This document shows positions 36,580 through 45,811 of a stretch of DNA of 64,000 nt, piece after piece. Positions within the stretch are counted from its first letter, which is position 1, and each line of letters starts with the position of its first letter. Made by a program: the position numbers and the translations under genes. The stretch lies in the NCBI RefSeq assembly GCF_023276375.1, contig NZ_JALLPK010000001.1:1054001-1118000 (forward strand), read 5' to 3'. The notes beneath the pieces are model-generated. The model worked only from the letters and a program-made list of their open reading frames with translations. It did no database searches and was not told the DNA's origin. The DNA is from Halocatena marina (GTDB taxonomy: Archaea > Halobacteriota > Halobacteria > Halobacteriales > Haloarculaceae).

Positions 36580-36605
36580 GATGTACCACGTAACAGTGTG
36601 TACCC
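36580..36605 (+). promoter_or_regulatory. candidate operator, proximal copy
   Basis: gatgtaccacgtaacagtgt (first 20 bases; the site ends in gtaccc) forms a dyad GTACCAC/GTGTGTAC and lies 31-56 bp before the first glycanase start codon, overlapping the likely transcription start. Binding there would be expected to block or tune transcription of the cluster. Confidence 0.45.
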
Positions 36606-36635
36606 AAGCAATGGAGGCCTATACCATATCTTACC

Positions 36636-38690
36636 ATGAGTGGAAACACAGAACGGAACAGAACGAATGAATCGACACGGATCCGATCGAAGGTCCAAAA
36701 CTGGTCAACATCGCGGCGGAATTTCCTGCGAGCGGCCGTAGCGGCAGGGGGACTTGCTTCGGGCTTCAGTTCAGTTGCGGTCAACGACGCTGCAGCGGCA
36801 GGCATTCCGACGCCGTGGCTCCACCGGGACGGCAACTTGATCAAGGATCCAGACGGCAACACGGTTACGCTTCGCGGTGTCAACATTGCGGATCCAAAGC
36901 GAATCGACGTCACCGCACCCGCACGTGGGATGACTGCCGTTCAGGTCATCGACATGCTCACCAACGAGAGTAACGGTTGGTATCCACGAATGATCCGGCT
37001 ACCGGTTCAACCCGTCGACATCGGTGAGTACGAACCCGGTTCGGGACCACCGATACCGGCGTTCGATCAGAGCCAACTGGAGAGTTACTTGAACGACCAT
37101 CTCGACGCGGCGGTCCAGCGATGTGCCGAGCGTGGCGTCTACTGTATCATCGACTATCATCGACACAGAGACGTTCAGTGGGCAGAGGGACAGTCGGGCC
37201 CCGTCAACACGGCCCTCCAAGACGAAGTCAACATGTTTTGGGACATCGTCGCCCCGCGCTACGCCGATCAGTCTCACGTCTTATACGAGGTGTACAACGA
37301 GCCACAGGAGCCGGGGATGTGGAATGATCCAACGACCACCGAGTGGGTAGCCGATATTTGGCGACTCTGGCTGGATATGGCTCAGCCATGGGTTGATACG
37401 ATCCGATCTCATGCTGATAACCTGATCCTCATGGGATCGCCCAGTTGGTCCCAGAGCCCGGAAGGTGCGCTCGTTGAGGAGTTCTCTGGCAGTGATATCG
37501 CCTACACCTACCACGTCTATCCGGGTCACAATGTGAGTGCTGAGAGCTGTCACTGCTGGGATGACGCCACAGTGAATGGCGAAGGCGTCGCGCAGGTGTA
37601 TGAACAGGCTCCACTGTTCGTCACTGAATTCGGTTGGGAACAGAACGCTGGACGGTACATCGGCGGCACGGATACGTTCGGCAATGCGTTCCTCGATTGG
37701 CTCGGACAGAGCGATGCGATCCACTGGACCGCATGGGTTGCCGATCCCGTCTGGCAGCCAGTCATGTTCGATCGCCCGTTTGCCGATAATGCAGACGACT
37801 CAGTTGGAGATCCGTACAACGGGACCGTCCCCGAGGACTGTCCAAACGTGCCCTGTGAGTGGTCTCTCAACACAGGAAGCGGATTTATGGGCGATACCAT
37901 CAAGACCACGCTGTCGAATCTTCGCAACGATGGCGTTCCCGGTAGTGGCGGTGGTGGTGGCGATACGACCGCACCGACAGCGCCCTCAAATCTCTCGGTG
38001 ACGGAGACGACCAGTTCCTCAGTCACTGTGAGCTGGGACGGCTCCACTGATTCCGGTGGGAGCGGGCTGGCTCATTATGCGGTGTCGGTCGACGGAAGCC
38101 AGAACCAGACCGTCTCCGCTGGCACCACCTCGACGACGGTCGATTCGCTCGCTTCGGAGACGAGCTACGAGATCGGTGTCACCGCGGTCGATGGCGCGGG
38201 GAACACCTCCGGTGCGGTGACGACGACGGCGGCGACGGATGGCGGATCGACAGGCGGGTTGGTGATCAACGACTACGACGGCTCGCCCGCGTGGTCGTCA
38301 AACACGAACGATCTGGGCCAATGGTGTGGCGGTGGCTCGTTCCAGAACGGCGGTGGGGCAGTCTCTGGGGACGCCCTCGTTCTCGAGTACAACAACGGCG
38401 GATGGATACAAGAACAGATCAACCAGGACATCAGCGATTACACGACGCTCGTTCTCACCGCGAAAGGCGCATCTGGCGGCGAGGAAAGCGGCATTCAGTT
38501 CGAGATGGGCGGCGTGAGCACGTCACTTTCGAACGTCACCACCGACAGCATCGGCACGAGCGCTGCGGACGTGGCAGTTGATCTGGAGTCGGCGGGCGTC
38601 GATCGCTCTGCCTCCTCGTTGTCGCTCCGACTGAACTTCTGGGGAGCCGGAAGCAGTACTCTCTCCATCCAAGAACTCAGACTCGAATAG
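36636..38690 (+). CDS. secreted GH5 endoglucanase with FN3 and C-terminal binding-like module
   Basis: 684 aa. Tat signal SRRNFLRAAVAAGG (27-40). GH5 barrel about 56-440: LRGVNIADPKR, YCIIDYHRHRDVQW, acid/base Glu222 in VYNEPQEPG, HVYPGH, nucleophile Glu331 in FVTEFGW. The barrel includes two Cys pairs (SCHCWDD and CPNVPC) that may form disulfides outside the cell. A Gly-rich linker leads to one FN3 domain (about 447-532) and a 143-residue C-terminal module (LVINDYDGSPAW...LRLE, 542-684). The family suggests cleavage of beta-1,4-glucan. The C-terminal module is nearly identical at DNA level to that of the GH12 gene. First gene of the cluster. Confidence 0.92.
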   Translation: MSGNTERNRTNESTRIRSKVQNWSTSRRNFLRAAVAAGGLASGFSSVAVNDAAAAGIPTPWLHRDGNLIKDPDGNTVTLRGVNIADPKRIDVTAPARGMTAVQVIDMLTNESNGWYPRMIRLPVQPVDIGEYEPGSGPPIPAFDQSQLESYLNDHLDAAVQRCAERGVYCIIDYHRHRDVQWAEGQSGPVNTALQDEVNMFWDIVAPRYADQSHVLYEVYNEPQEPGMWNDPTTTEWVADIWRLWLDMAQPWVDTIRSHADNLILMGSPSWSQSPEGALVEEFSGSDIAYTYHVYPGHNVSAESCHCWDDATVNGEGVAQVYEQAPLFVTEFGWEQNAGRYIGGTDTFGNAFLDWLGQSDAIHWTAWVADPVWQPVMFDRPFADNADDSVGDPYNGTVPEDCPNVPCEWSLNTGSGFMGDTIKTTLSNLRNDGVPGSGGGGGDTTAPTAPSNLSVTETTSSSVTVSWDGSTDSGGSGLAHYAVSVDGSQNQTVSAGTTSTTVDSLASETSYEIGVTAVDGAGNTSGAVTTTAATDGGSTGGLVINDYDGSPAWSSNTNDLGQWCGGGSFQNGGGAVSGDALVLEYNNGGWIQEQINQDISDYTTLVLTAKGASGGEESGIQFEMGGVSTSLSNVTTDSIGTSAADVAVDLESAGVDRSASSLSLRLNFWGAGSSTLSIQELRLE

Positions 38691-38713
38691 CAGTACGATC
38701 CCTACACGAGTAA

Positions 38714-38767
38714 TCGACAATCACGTTGTCGATAGTCGGCCTCAGTGCTGGCGTCTCCAGCGCTGAG
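38714..38767 (+). repeat. two stem-loops in the gap between the first two GH5 genes
   Basis: tcgacaa/ttgtcga (38714-38720 and 38726-38732; loop 5 nt) is followed by ctcagtgctgg/ccagcgctgag (38741-38751 and 38757-38767; loop 5 nt, one G-U pair). Both are compact enough to fold in RNA. They could separate transcripts, stabilise ends or mark processing. Confidence 0.55.
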
Positions 38768-38800
38768 ATCAAATCATTTCATTGGTCAATTCGACGAATA

Positions 38801-41122
38801 ATGTCACACGACAATCAAACGAACGAAAGCAACACTGGATCGCATAGCAACCGAACGATCGACACGCTATCCCGGCGCGATGTCCTGAAGTCCACGGTTG
38901 CGGCTGGTGCATTTGCGACTGGTATTGGCACAGGCGTTGTCGGTACAGCTGGAGCAGCGGTGATCCCGACGCCACCGCTGCACGTCGACGGTAACCTGAT
39001 CAAAGATCCCGACGGCGCAACGGTTTCACTGCGCGGCGTCAACATTGCGGATCCAAAGCGAATCAACGTAACGTCGCAGGCACGCGGAAAGACAGCCGAG
39101 CAGGTCGTCACTATGCTGACCGACACCAGCCAGAACTGGCATTCGCGGGCGATTCGAATACCAGTTCAGCCAGTCGATATTGGCGAACATCCACCCGGAG
39201 AGGGGCCATCACCGGTGGCGTTCACTCAAAGCCAACTCGAAAGCTACCTCACAGATCACCTCGATCCGCTGATCGAGCACTGCTTAGCGCGAGGGGCGTA
39301 CGCCATCGTTGACTATCACCGTCACCGCGATATCCAGTGGACGAACACGTCGCTCCACGACGAGGTCGAACTGTTCTGGGATACGGTCGCACCACGGTAT
39401 GCCGATCAGCCACACGTCATGTACGAACTGTACAACGAACCACAGGAACCCGGTATGTGGGGTGATCCGACGCAAAAGTCCAACTGGGCGGATGTCTGGC
39501 GCGACTGGAAATCCACGGCCCAGCCGTGGGTCGACCTGATCCGCTCACACGCACCGGACAACCTCGTCCTGATCGGGTCACCGAGCTGGACCCAGAGTCC
39601 CGAGGGTGCGCTCGTCGAACCATTTGATGGCAGTAATCTCGCCTATACCTACCACGTCTATCCAGGCCATCAAGTGAGCCAATCCAGCTGTCACTGCTGG
39701 GACGATGCCACAGTGAATGGCGAGGGCGTCGCGCAGGTGTACGAAGAGTATCCTCTGTTTGTCACGGAGTTCGGCTGGCAAGAGGGTGCTGGGCGGTGGA
39801 TCGGCGGTACGGATACGTTTGGTTCGGCGTTTCTCGACTGGCTCGAACAGAGCGATGCGATCCACTGGACTGCGTGGGTTGGCGACCCGGTCTGGTTGCC
39901 AGCAATGTTCGACATGCCGTTCACTGATATCAGCTGGGAGGACAACATCGGAAATCCGTACGAAGAAGACGTTCCGACGGAGTGTCCGAATCTCCCCTGT
40001 GAGTGGTCTGTGCTCAGCGGCGACGGGCAGATGGGTGATGACATCAAGAACACGCTGAACAGTCTCCGTAATGACAACCCACCAACTGTCCCCTACGACG
40101 AACAGCTGCCGCCGGTGCCGTCTGGTCTCACTGTCGATGGTGTGACCGAGGTCACCGTCGACATCTCGTGGTCAGCCGTGACGGATAACGGCGACGCCGG
40201 ATTGAGCCACTACAACATCACTCTCGATGGGACGAAGCGCACAGAGGCCCCGAAGGGGACAACAAGCACTACGATCTCAGAACTCACTGCTGATACGACG
40301 TACACGATCGGCGTATCGGCGGTTGACCGCGCGCGTAACGAATCCTCGACGGTAACTGCGCAAGCGACGACGGACGTTTTCGAGGATTCAACGGCACCGT
40401 CGGTGCCAGCAAATCTCTCCTCGCCATCGAACACCTACCGATCGGTGACAATCTCGTGGGACGCCTCGACCGATGCGGGGGATGCAGAGACAGCTGGACT
40501 TGGTCACTACAACGTCTACATGGACGGTACCAAAGAAACAGAAATCGAAGCAGGAACAACGGAGGCGATTCTGACCGGATTGGACTCGGACACCACCTAC
40601 GAATTCGGTGTGTCGGCGGTCGACCGTGCGGGCAACGAGTCCACACAATCGACGCTGTCGGTGACGACCGATCTGGCTGGGGCGGGTCCAGATGACTTGC
40701 TGATCAACGACTTCGATGGATCGCCAGCGTGGCCAACCTCGAACGACCTCGGCAACTGGACGGGTTCGGGTGGCTTTGAGAGCATCGGTGTGACTGATGG
40801 CACACTGCGCATCGACTACAACGCCAGCGGCTGGTACGGCACCAAGGTGGCCCAAGACATCTCGAACTACTCGGCGCTCCGGATGAAGGTCGTCGGCGAC
40901 AACGGCGGCGAACACAGAGATATTCAGCTCTCATTCGGTGGCGTCCAGCAGATGCTCCCTCAAGTGACCGACAACACGATCGAGACGACGCCGACGATCG
41001 TCTCGGTTGATCTCGAAGCCGCAGGCGTGGACCGTGCATCACCCGGTCAGCTCGATCTCCAGTTCTACAACGGGGGCAACAGCGCTATCGAAATCGAGGA
41101 GCTCTGGCTCGAACAGAGCTGA
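38801..41122 (+). CDS. secreted GH5 endoglucanase with two FN3 domains and C-terminal binding-like module
   Basis: 773 aa from the ATG at 38801; the frame runs back to 38726 but that stretch covers stem-loops and shows no signal. Tat signal LSRRDVLKSTVAAGA (24-38). The GH5 barrel is a close paralogue of the preceding protein (VNIADPKRINVTSQARGKTAEQV, YNEPQEPG acid/base, FVTEFGW nucleophile, SCHCWDD). Two FN3 domains follow (PVPSGLTVDGVTEVTVDISW.. and PSVPANLSSPSNTYRSVTISW..), then the same type of C-terminal module in a diverged form (LLINDFDGSPAWPTSNDLGNW). Tandem duplication with later divergence is the simplest history. Confidence 0.92.
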   Translation: MSHDNQTNESNTGSHSNRTIDTLSRRDVLKSTVAAGAFATGIGTGVVGTAGAAVIPTPPLHVDGNLIKDPDGATVSLRGVNIADPKRINVTSQARGKTAEQVVTMLTDTSQNWHSRAIRIPVQPVDIGEHPPGEGPSPVAFTQSQLESYLTDHLDPLIEHCLARGAYAIVDYHRHRDIQWTNTSLHDEVELFWDTVAPRYADQPHVMYELYNEPQEPGMWGDPTQKSNWADVWRDWKSTAQPWVDLIRSHAPDNLVLIGSPSWTQSPEGALVEPFDGSNLAYTYHVYPGHQVSQSSCHCWDDATVNGEGVAQVYEEYPLFVTEFGWQEGAGRWIGGTDTFGSAFLDWLEQSDAIHWTAWVGDPVWLPAMFDMPFTDISWEDNIGNPYEEDVPTECPNLPCEWSVLSGDGQMGDDIKNTLNSLRNDNPPTVPYDEQLPPVPSGLTVDGVTEVTVDISWSAVTDNGDAGLSHYNITLDGTKRTEAPKGTTSTTISELTADTTYTIGVSAVDRARNESSTVTAQATTDVFEDSTAPSVPANLSSPSNTYRSVTISWDASTDAGDAETAGLGHYNVYMDGTKETEIEAGTTEAILTGLDSDTTYEFGVSAVDRAGNESTQSTLSVTTDLAGAGPDDLLINDFDGSPAWPTSNDLGNWTGSGGFESIGVTDGTLRIDYNASGWYGTKVAQDISNYSALRMKVVGDNGGEHRDIQLSFGGVQQMLPQVTDNTIETTPTIVSVDLEAAGVDRASPGQLDLQFYNGGNSAIEIEELWLEQS

Positions 41123-41220
41123 GATGATACCTGAATGATGTCTCCATCAGGCATCCGCTCTATCGACGTGATGTATCGATCCCGAATCACACCCACGATA
41201 ACAAAACAGATCCGATCGAC

Positions 41221-42471
41221 ATGACACACGACATGAACGCAGAACGAACCGACACACTGCCAGAAGGAGACGAATCCACAGCCCGTGACCAGCGGATTGT
41301 ACGGAACACGAGCCGGCGCGTCTTCCTACAGGCTGTCGGTGCCGGTGCAGTGCTCGGGGCCTTCACGATTGGCCACGCAGAAGCGGCTGGAATTCCGACG
41401 CCGTGGCTCCATCGGGACAGGAATCTTATCCGAGATCCAAGCGGAAATAAGGTGATTCTCCGTGGGGTAAACATCCCCGACGTGAGCCGTCTGAACGCGG
41501 ACAACTACTACTCCTACACAGCTGCGGAGTATATCGATTGGGCCACGAACGGGAACGCTCCCCCTGGGACCGACGATCCGAACGGCTGGTACGCTCGGGT
41601 GATTCGGTTGCCTGCACAACCAGTCGATATCGGTGGCCACTCGCCCGGCGCGGCGCCTCCCGCACCGGCGTTCACCCAGAGTCAACTCGATAGCTACGTG
41701 ACGAATCATCTTCGCCCCGCAGTTGACCACTGCCGTGATCGGGGTGTCTACTGCATCGTCGATTATCACCGTCACCGCGGCCAGTACGACGAGAATCTCT
41801 GGTTCACGAGCGACGCTATCGACAATGAGGTCCAACTGTTCTGGAACACTGTTGCTCCCGAGTTCGCCAACGACTCGCACGTCCTATTCGAGGTGTACAA
41901 CGAGCCGACCGAGCCGTATCCCGACGACGTGGACCCGGCCTCGGATTCGCAGGCGGCGCTGGACGCGTGGAATCAGTGGAAGCAGAACGCTCAGCCGTGG
42001 GTCGATACGATCCGCCAGCACGCGCCACAGAACCTCGTACTCATCGGATCGCCACGGTGGTCCCAGTGGACCGCTCAAGCCCCTCGAAACGAGTTCGATG
42101 GAGATAATCTCGCGTATACAGGCCACGTGTACGGCCAAGACAATCTCAAGCCGTTCGCTGACTCGTTCGGCGCACCGTCCCAAGACGTGCCCGTCTTCCT
42201 GACTGAATGGGGATACAAGACCGGTCGAGCACCCTACTTGTCTGGTACAACGGCTGTGGAGGGCCAGATGTTTCTGGATCTCTTCGACAACTACCCGATC
42301 CATCCCATTCCATGGGCCTTCGACTTCCGGTGGGTGCCCCAGTTCTTCAACAGGCAGACGCGCGACGATTGGGAACTGCTCCGCAACAACGAGACCCACG
42401 GTGGACTCGTGAAGGATCTGCTCTATGAGAACCGAAACAACGATCTCCCGACCGATGGAGGGAGCGCTTGA
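41221..42471 (+). CDS. secreted GH5 glycanase, catalytic domain only
   Basis: 416 aa. Tat signal TSRRVFLQAVGAGA (30-43). The GH5 barrel shares the start AAGIPTPWLHRDRNLI with the first GH5 enzyme, keeps YCIVDYHRHRG, acid/base Glu in VYNEPTEPY and nucleophile Glu in FLTEWGY, but lacks the SCHCWDD Cys pair and all C-terminal modules. An extra loop near YPDDVDPASDSQAALDAWNQWKQ follows the acid/base. It probably cleaves soluble or shorter glucans released by the modular enzymes. The next gene starts 33 bp after its stop. Confidence 0.9.
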   Translation: MTHDMNAERTDTLPEGDESTARDQRIVRNTSRRVFLQAVGAGAVLGAFTIGHAEAAGIPTPWLHRDRNLIRDPSGNKVILRGVNIPDVSRLNADNYYSYTAAEYIDWATNGNAPPGTDDPNGWYARVIRLPAQPVDIGGHSPGAAPPAPAFTQSQLDSYVTNHLRPAVDHCRDRGVYCIVDYHRHRGQYDENLWFTSDAIDNEVQLFWNTVAPEFANDSHVLFEVYNEPTEPYPDDVDPASDSQAALDAWNQWKQNAQPWVDTIRQHAPQNLVLIGSPRWSQWTAQAPRNEFDGDNLAYTGHVYGQDNLKPFADSFGAPSQDVPVFLTEWGYKTGRAPYLSGTTAVEGQMFLDLFDNYPIHPIPWAFDFRWVPQFFNRQTRDDWELLRNNETHGGLVKDLLYENRNNDLPTDGGSA

Positions 42472-42504
42472 CACCCTCCGACCGATGGACGTAGAATACA
42501 GACA

Positions 42505-43926
42505 ATGACAGAAGACACACACGATACCGGCTCGACAGAGGACCGAGAGACGAACAGCGCTACCAGTAAACAGCGATCGAGCAATCGATTTGTCGACGTA
42601 TTCGGTGGTGCTTCACGCCGGGATTTCCTGAAGGCGGGTGCCGCCATCGGGGTCGGCAGTCTCGCACTCGGTTTCGGAAGTTCGGCGATGGCCGCGAAAG
42701 TCGAGGAAAAGTGCAACACTGATTACGGCAAGATCGACGTCGGGAACGGGTTCACGCTGATGGACAACCAGTGGGGGATGGCAGGTGCCGATCAGTGTAT
42801 CTGGCTCAACGACGACGGAAGCTATGGGTACGACTTCGACGCATCGAACGCAGGCGGCGGGATCAACTATCCAGAGGTGTTCATCGGAACGCGACCGTGG
42901 GGTGACGACACGGGCGTCGCCGAGTTCCCTCTCCAGCGCCAAGACGTTGATGAGTTTGTGATGGAGGTTGATGCCGACAGCAATATCTCTGGCGGCGAGT
43001 GGGACTGGGCCGAAGAGTGGTGGTTGATGGAACAGCCCCCTGACCAGCAGACCGAAACACACCAGTACGAGATCATGCTGTTGCTCGATTGGGGTGGTGG
43101 CCACGATCACGGAGGTGTGCAGGTTCCCGGTGCCTGGACCGACCGCTTTGGCAACACGGTTGATCTCTGGACCGTCTATAACTCCGGTGGAACGAGCGCC
43201 AAGTTCTACATCTTCCGGATTCAGGGTGGTCACGATGGCGGCAAGATCGACATGGCAGAGATCATCGAGTATCTCAGTACGAACGAGGGAATCCGAGGCG
43301 ACCTGTGGCTTTCGGGTATCGAACTCGGAAACGAGTACTGGAGTGGTGCCGTGGGACAGACCACCTACAACACGTTCAATGTCACTATCAACGGCTCGAC
43401 GTACACGAGCGGGAGCAGCGACGGAGCCGAGACGCCAACAGCAACACCGACAGACACACCCACCGACACACCAACTGACACGCCGGGTGGCGGGCTAGTG
43501 ATCAACGACTACGACGGCTCACCCGCGTGGTCGTCGAACACGAACGATCTGGGCCAGTGGTGTGGCGGCGGCTCGTTCCAGAACGGCGGTGGGGCAGTCT
43601 CTGGGGACGCCCTCGTTCTCGAGTACAACAACGGCGGGTGGATGCAAGAACAGATCAACCAGGACATCAGCGATTACACGACGCTCGTTCTCACCGTGAA
43701 AGGCGCATCTGGCGGCGAGGAAAGCGGCATTCAGTTCGAGATGGGCGGCGTGAGCACGTCACTTGCTGCGGTGACAAGCGACAGCATCGGCACGAGTTAC
43801 TCTGATCTCACCGTCGATCTGGAGTCGGCGGGCGTCGATCGCTCTGCCTCCTCGCTGTCGCTGCGACTGAACTTCTGGGGAGCCGGAAGCAGCACTCTCT
43901 CCATCCAAGAACTCAGACTCGAATAG
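42505..43926 (+). CDS. secreted GH12 endoglucanase with C-terminal binding-like module
   Basis: 473 aa. Tat signal ASRRDFLKAGAAIG (36-49). The catalytic domain (about 68-300) has the GH12 landmarks: NQWGM, nucleophile Glu189 in QYEIMLLLDWGG, and acid/base Glu277 in SGIELGNEYWSG. GH12 enzymes are retaining beta-1,4-glucanases or xyloglucanases. A TPTATPTDTPTDTPTDTP linker leads to a 143-residue module (LVINDYDG...) that at DNA level differs from the one in the first GH5 gene at only about 32 of 432 bases. Spacing of 33 bp before and 27 bp after suggests operon membership. Confidence 0.9.
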   Translation: MTEDTHDTGSTEDRETNSATSKQRSSNRFVDVFGGASRRDFLKAGAAIGVGSLALGFGSSAMAAKVEEKCNTDYGKIDVGNGFTLMDNQWGMAGADQCIWLNDDGSYGYDFDASNAGGGINYPEVFIGTRPWGDDTGVAEFPLQRQDVDEFVMEVDADSNISGGEWDWAEEWWLMEQPPDQQTETHQYEIMLLLDWGGGHDHGGVQVPGAWTDRFGNTVDLWTVYNSGGTSAKFYIFRIQGGHDGGKIDMAEIIEYLSTNEGIRGDLWLSGIELGNEYWSGAVGQTTYNTFNVTINGSTYTSGSSDGAETPTATPTDTPTDTPTDTPGGGLVINDYDGSPAWSSNTNDLGQWCGGGSFQNGGGAVSGDALVLEYNNGGWMQEQINQDISDYTTLVLTVKGASGGEESGIQFEMGGVSTSLAAVTSDSIGTSYSDLTVDLESAGVDRSASSLSLRLNFWGAGSSTLSIQELRLE

Positions 43927-43953
43927 CCAAGTAACCACACGTCCAACAGAACA

Positions 43954-45573
43954 ATGACACCAGACGATACATTCAAGCAGCAATCGAACGACAACATCAG
44001 AAGCGAAGACGAATCGTTCGGTACTGTTCATTCGAAATCGACTCGTGACAGTACCGCAGTTCGTTCGAGTTTGTCGTTCAGACGTCGGACTGTTTTACGA
44101 GCAGTGGGTGGCGGTATGGCACTCGGGCTTTTCGGCAGCAGTCCGACGAGCGGGGCAGCGGCCTCGTTCGGTGATGGGGTCAATCTCCAGCCCTCGTATT
44201 TCTGTCGCGGTGACCAGAATTTGGGCTGGGGTCTCATGAACCAGTATCCGGATATCCAGACGGTACGGATCGAAATTGAGCCGTTCTCGTTCAACGAGAT
44301 CAGCACGACGAGAGACGACGCAAAGCGATGGATCGACGAGGCCAACAGTCACGGATACGAAGTGATCGCAAGCTACCATCACTATCCGGATAACGGCTCG
44401 TCCAACGCGTCTGCACTGCAGACCGCGGCCGACTGGTGGGTCGATCACTATAGCTACCTCTCACAAGACTCGCCGTTCACCATTAATATGATGAACGAGT
44501 GGGGTGATCACAGCGTCACGGCTAGCCAGTACGCGTCGGCGTACAACGATGCACTCAGTACAGTTCGGTCGGGGACGAACTACTCCGGTCCAATTGTCTG
44601 TGACGCCCCCGGCTGGGGACAGGAGACACACCGACTTGCCGACGCTACATCACAGATCGACGATGACAACATCATTTGCTCGGTACACGTGTACCCGAGC
44701 GGATGGAATCAAGAGGTCAACGAGGCGCTACAGCCGTCCCATCTGGATGTGGTGGACGAGACGGGGTATCCCTGTATGGTTGGAGAGTTCGGAAACTGGG
44801 CATCGAGTCCCAGTGGGGCCGACTGGTCCGCGATTGTCGACCACGCTAAATCCTTGGGCTGGCCGGTGATCGGATGGGCATGGAACGGTGATGGCTCTGG
44901 CGATCCGATGAATATGTCGTCTCCTTACTGGGGCGACGACTGTGGTGCGACCTCGTATTCGGCATCTTCGTACTTCGATGTCGTGTACAACAAGCTCGGT
45001 AACGGCGGGAATGGCGGTGATGACACGACGGCTCCGAGCCGACCCCCTAATCTCTCGGTGACGGGCACAACAAGCTCTTCAGTTAGTGTGAGCTGGGACG
45101 GGTCCACTGATTCTGGCGGAAGCGGGCTGGCTCATTACGCAGTGTCGGTCGATGGCTTGCAGGACCAGACCGTCTCTGCTGGGACCACTACAGCAACCGT
45201 CGACTCACTTGCTGCGGAGACGAGCTACGAGATCGGCGTCTCTGCGGTTGATGGCGCAGGGAACGCATCGAACACGAGTACCGTTACAGCGACAACTTCC
45301 ACAGGGGATGGTGCAGGAGACGTGCTCGCGGAGGTAGAGCCGAGCACGACGACTGCGACCGTTGGCGAGCGGATCACGTTCCAAGTCGCGGACACTTCCG
45401 GCGATGAGCGGTGGATCACAGCTCTTGACTGGACGTTCGGGGACGGCACGACCGCGAGGGGCTGGTGGAACGAACACGCCTACGCGGCCGCAGGCACTTA
45501 CACGGTCGCGGTGACGGCCACCGCTAACGACGGAGACACGACCACTGACGAGGTGACCATCACTGTCTCCTGA
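43954..45573 (+). CDS. secreted GH5 mannanase-like enzyme with FN3 and PKD domains
   Basis: 539 aa. Signal around FRRRTVLRAVGGGMALGLFG (Tat). The barrel (about 72-350) has FGDGVNLQPSYF, YEVIASYHHYPDNG, acid/base Glu in NMMNEWGD, HVYPSGW and nucleophile Glu in MVGEFGNW. This compact form resembles GH5 beta-mannanases more than the neighbouring cellulase-like GH5s. It is followed by an FN3 domain nearly identical to that of the first GH5 protein and by a PKD domain (WTFGDGTTARGWWNEHAYAAAGTYTVAVTAT). Substrate (mannan or glucomannan) is inferred from family resemblance only. Confidence 0.87.
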   Translation: MTPDDTFKQQSNDNIRSEDESFGTVHSKSTRDSTAVRSSLSFRRRTVLRAVGGGMALGLFGSSPTSGAAASFGDGVNLQPSYFCRGDQNLGWGLMNQYPDIQTVRIEIEPFSFNEISTTRDDAKRWIDEANSHGYEVIASYHHYPDNGSSNASALQTAADWWVDHYSYLSQDSPFTINMMNEWGDHSVTASQYASAYNDALSTVRSGTNYSGPIVCDAPGWGQETHRLADATSQIDDDNIICSVHVYPSGWNQEVNEALQPSHLDVVDETGYPCMVGEFGNWASSPSGADWSAIVDHAKSLGWPVIGWAWNGDGSGDPMNMSSPYWGDDCGATSYSASSYFDVVYNKLGNGGNGGDDTTAPSRPPNLSVTGTTSSSVSVSWDGSTDSGGSGLAHYAVSVDGLQDQTVSAGTTTATVDSLAAETSYEIGVSAVDGAGNASNTSTVTATTSTGDGAGDVLAEVEPSTTTATVGERITFQVADTSGDERWITALDWTFGDGTTARGWWNEHAYAAAGTYTVAVTATANDGDTTTDEVTITVS

Positions 45574-45811
45574 TCAGTCTGGAGTCGTTGGTTCCGGTCG
45601 TTCGAACCGAACGACTCAGTCTCGAGATTCCATAGCATACCTCGCTCAGAATCAAATCTGAGAACGACCACGCGGGCGAAATCGGCCAACCCAAGACATC
45701 GAATCCAAACAGCCGAGTCGGTCTTAGTCCCACTATTTGCATATACAGAAAAGTAATATAATATTCATATCTAGAAATAAAATTTAAGGTTTAGTAAAAT
45801 AATTGGTTCGT

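Larger units (their letters stand above)
36014..36635. other. regulatory region upstream of the glycanase cluster
   Basis: 622 bp without a convincing gene. The last 120 bp are AT-rich (tattttataatctttacac near 36523-36541; gaaaatattattagtatag near 36546-36564) and should contain the main promoter. A repeated 26-bp dyad-like site occurs at 36227-36252 and 36580-36605. Confidence 0.5.

Noticed and set aside
43430-43485. Short tandem repeat coding for PTDTPTDTPTDTP, considered as a repeat array
   Set aside because: It is an in-frame linker of the GH12 protein, typical of modular glycanases, not a CRISPR or satellite array.
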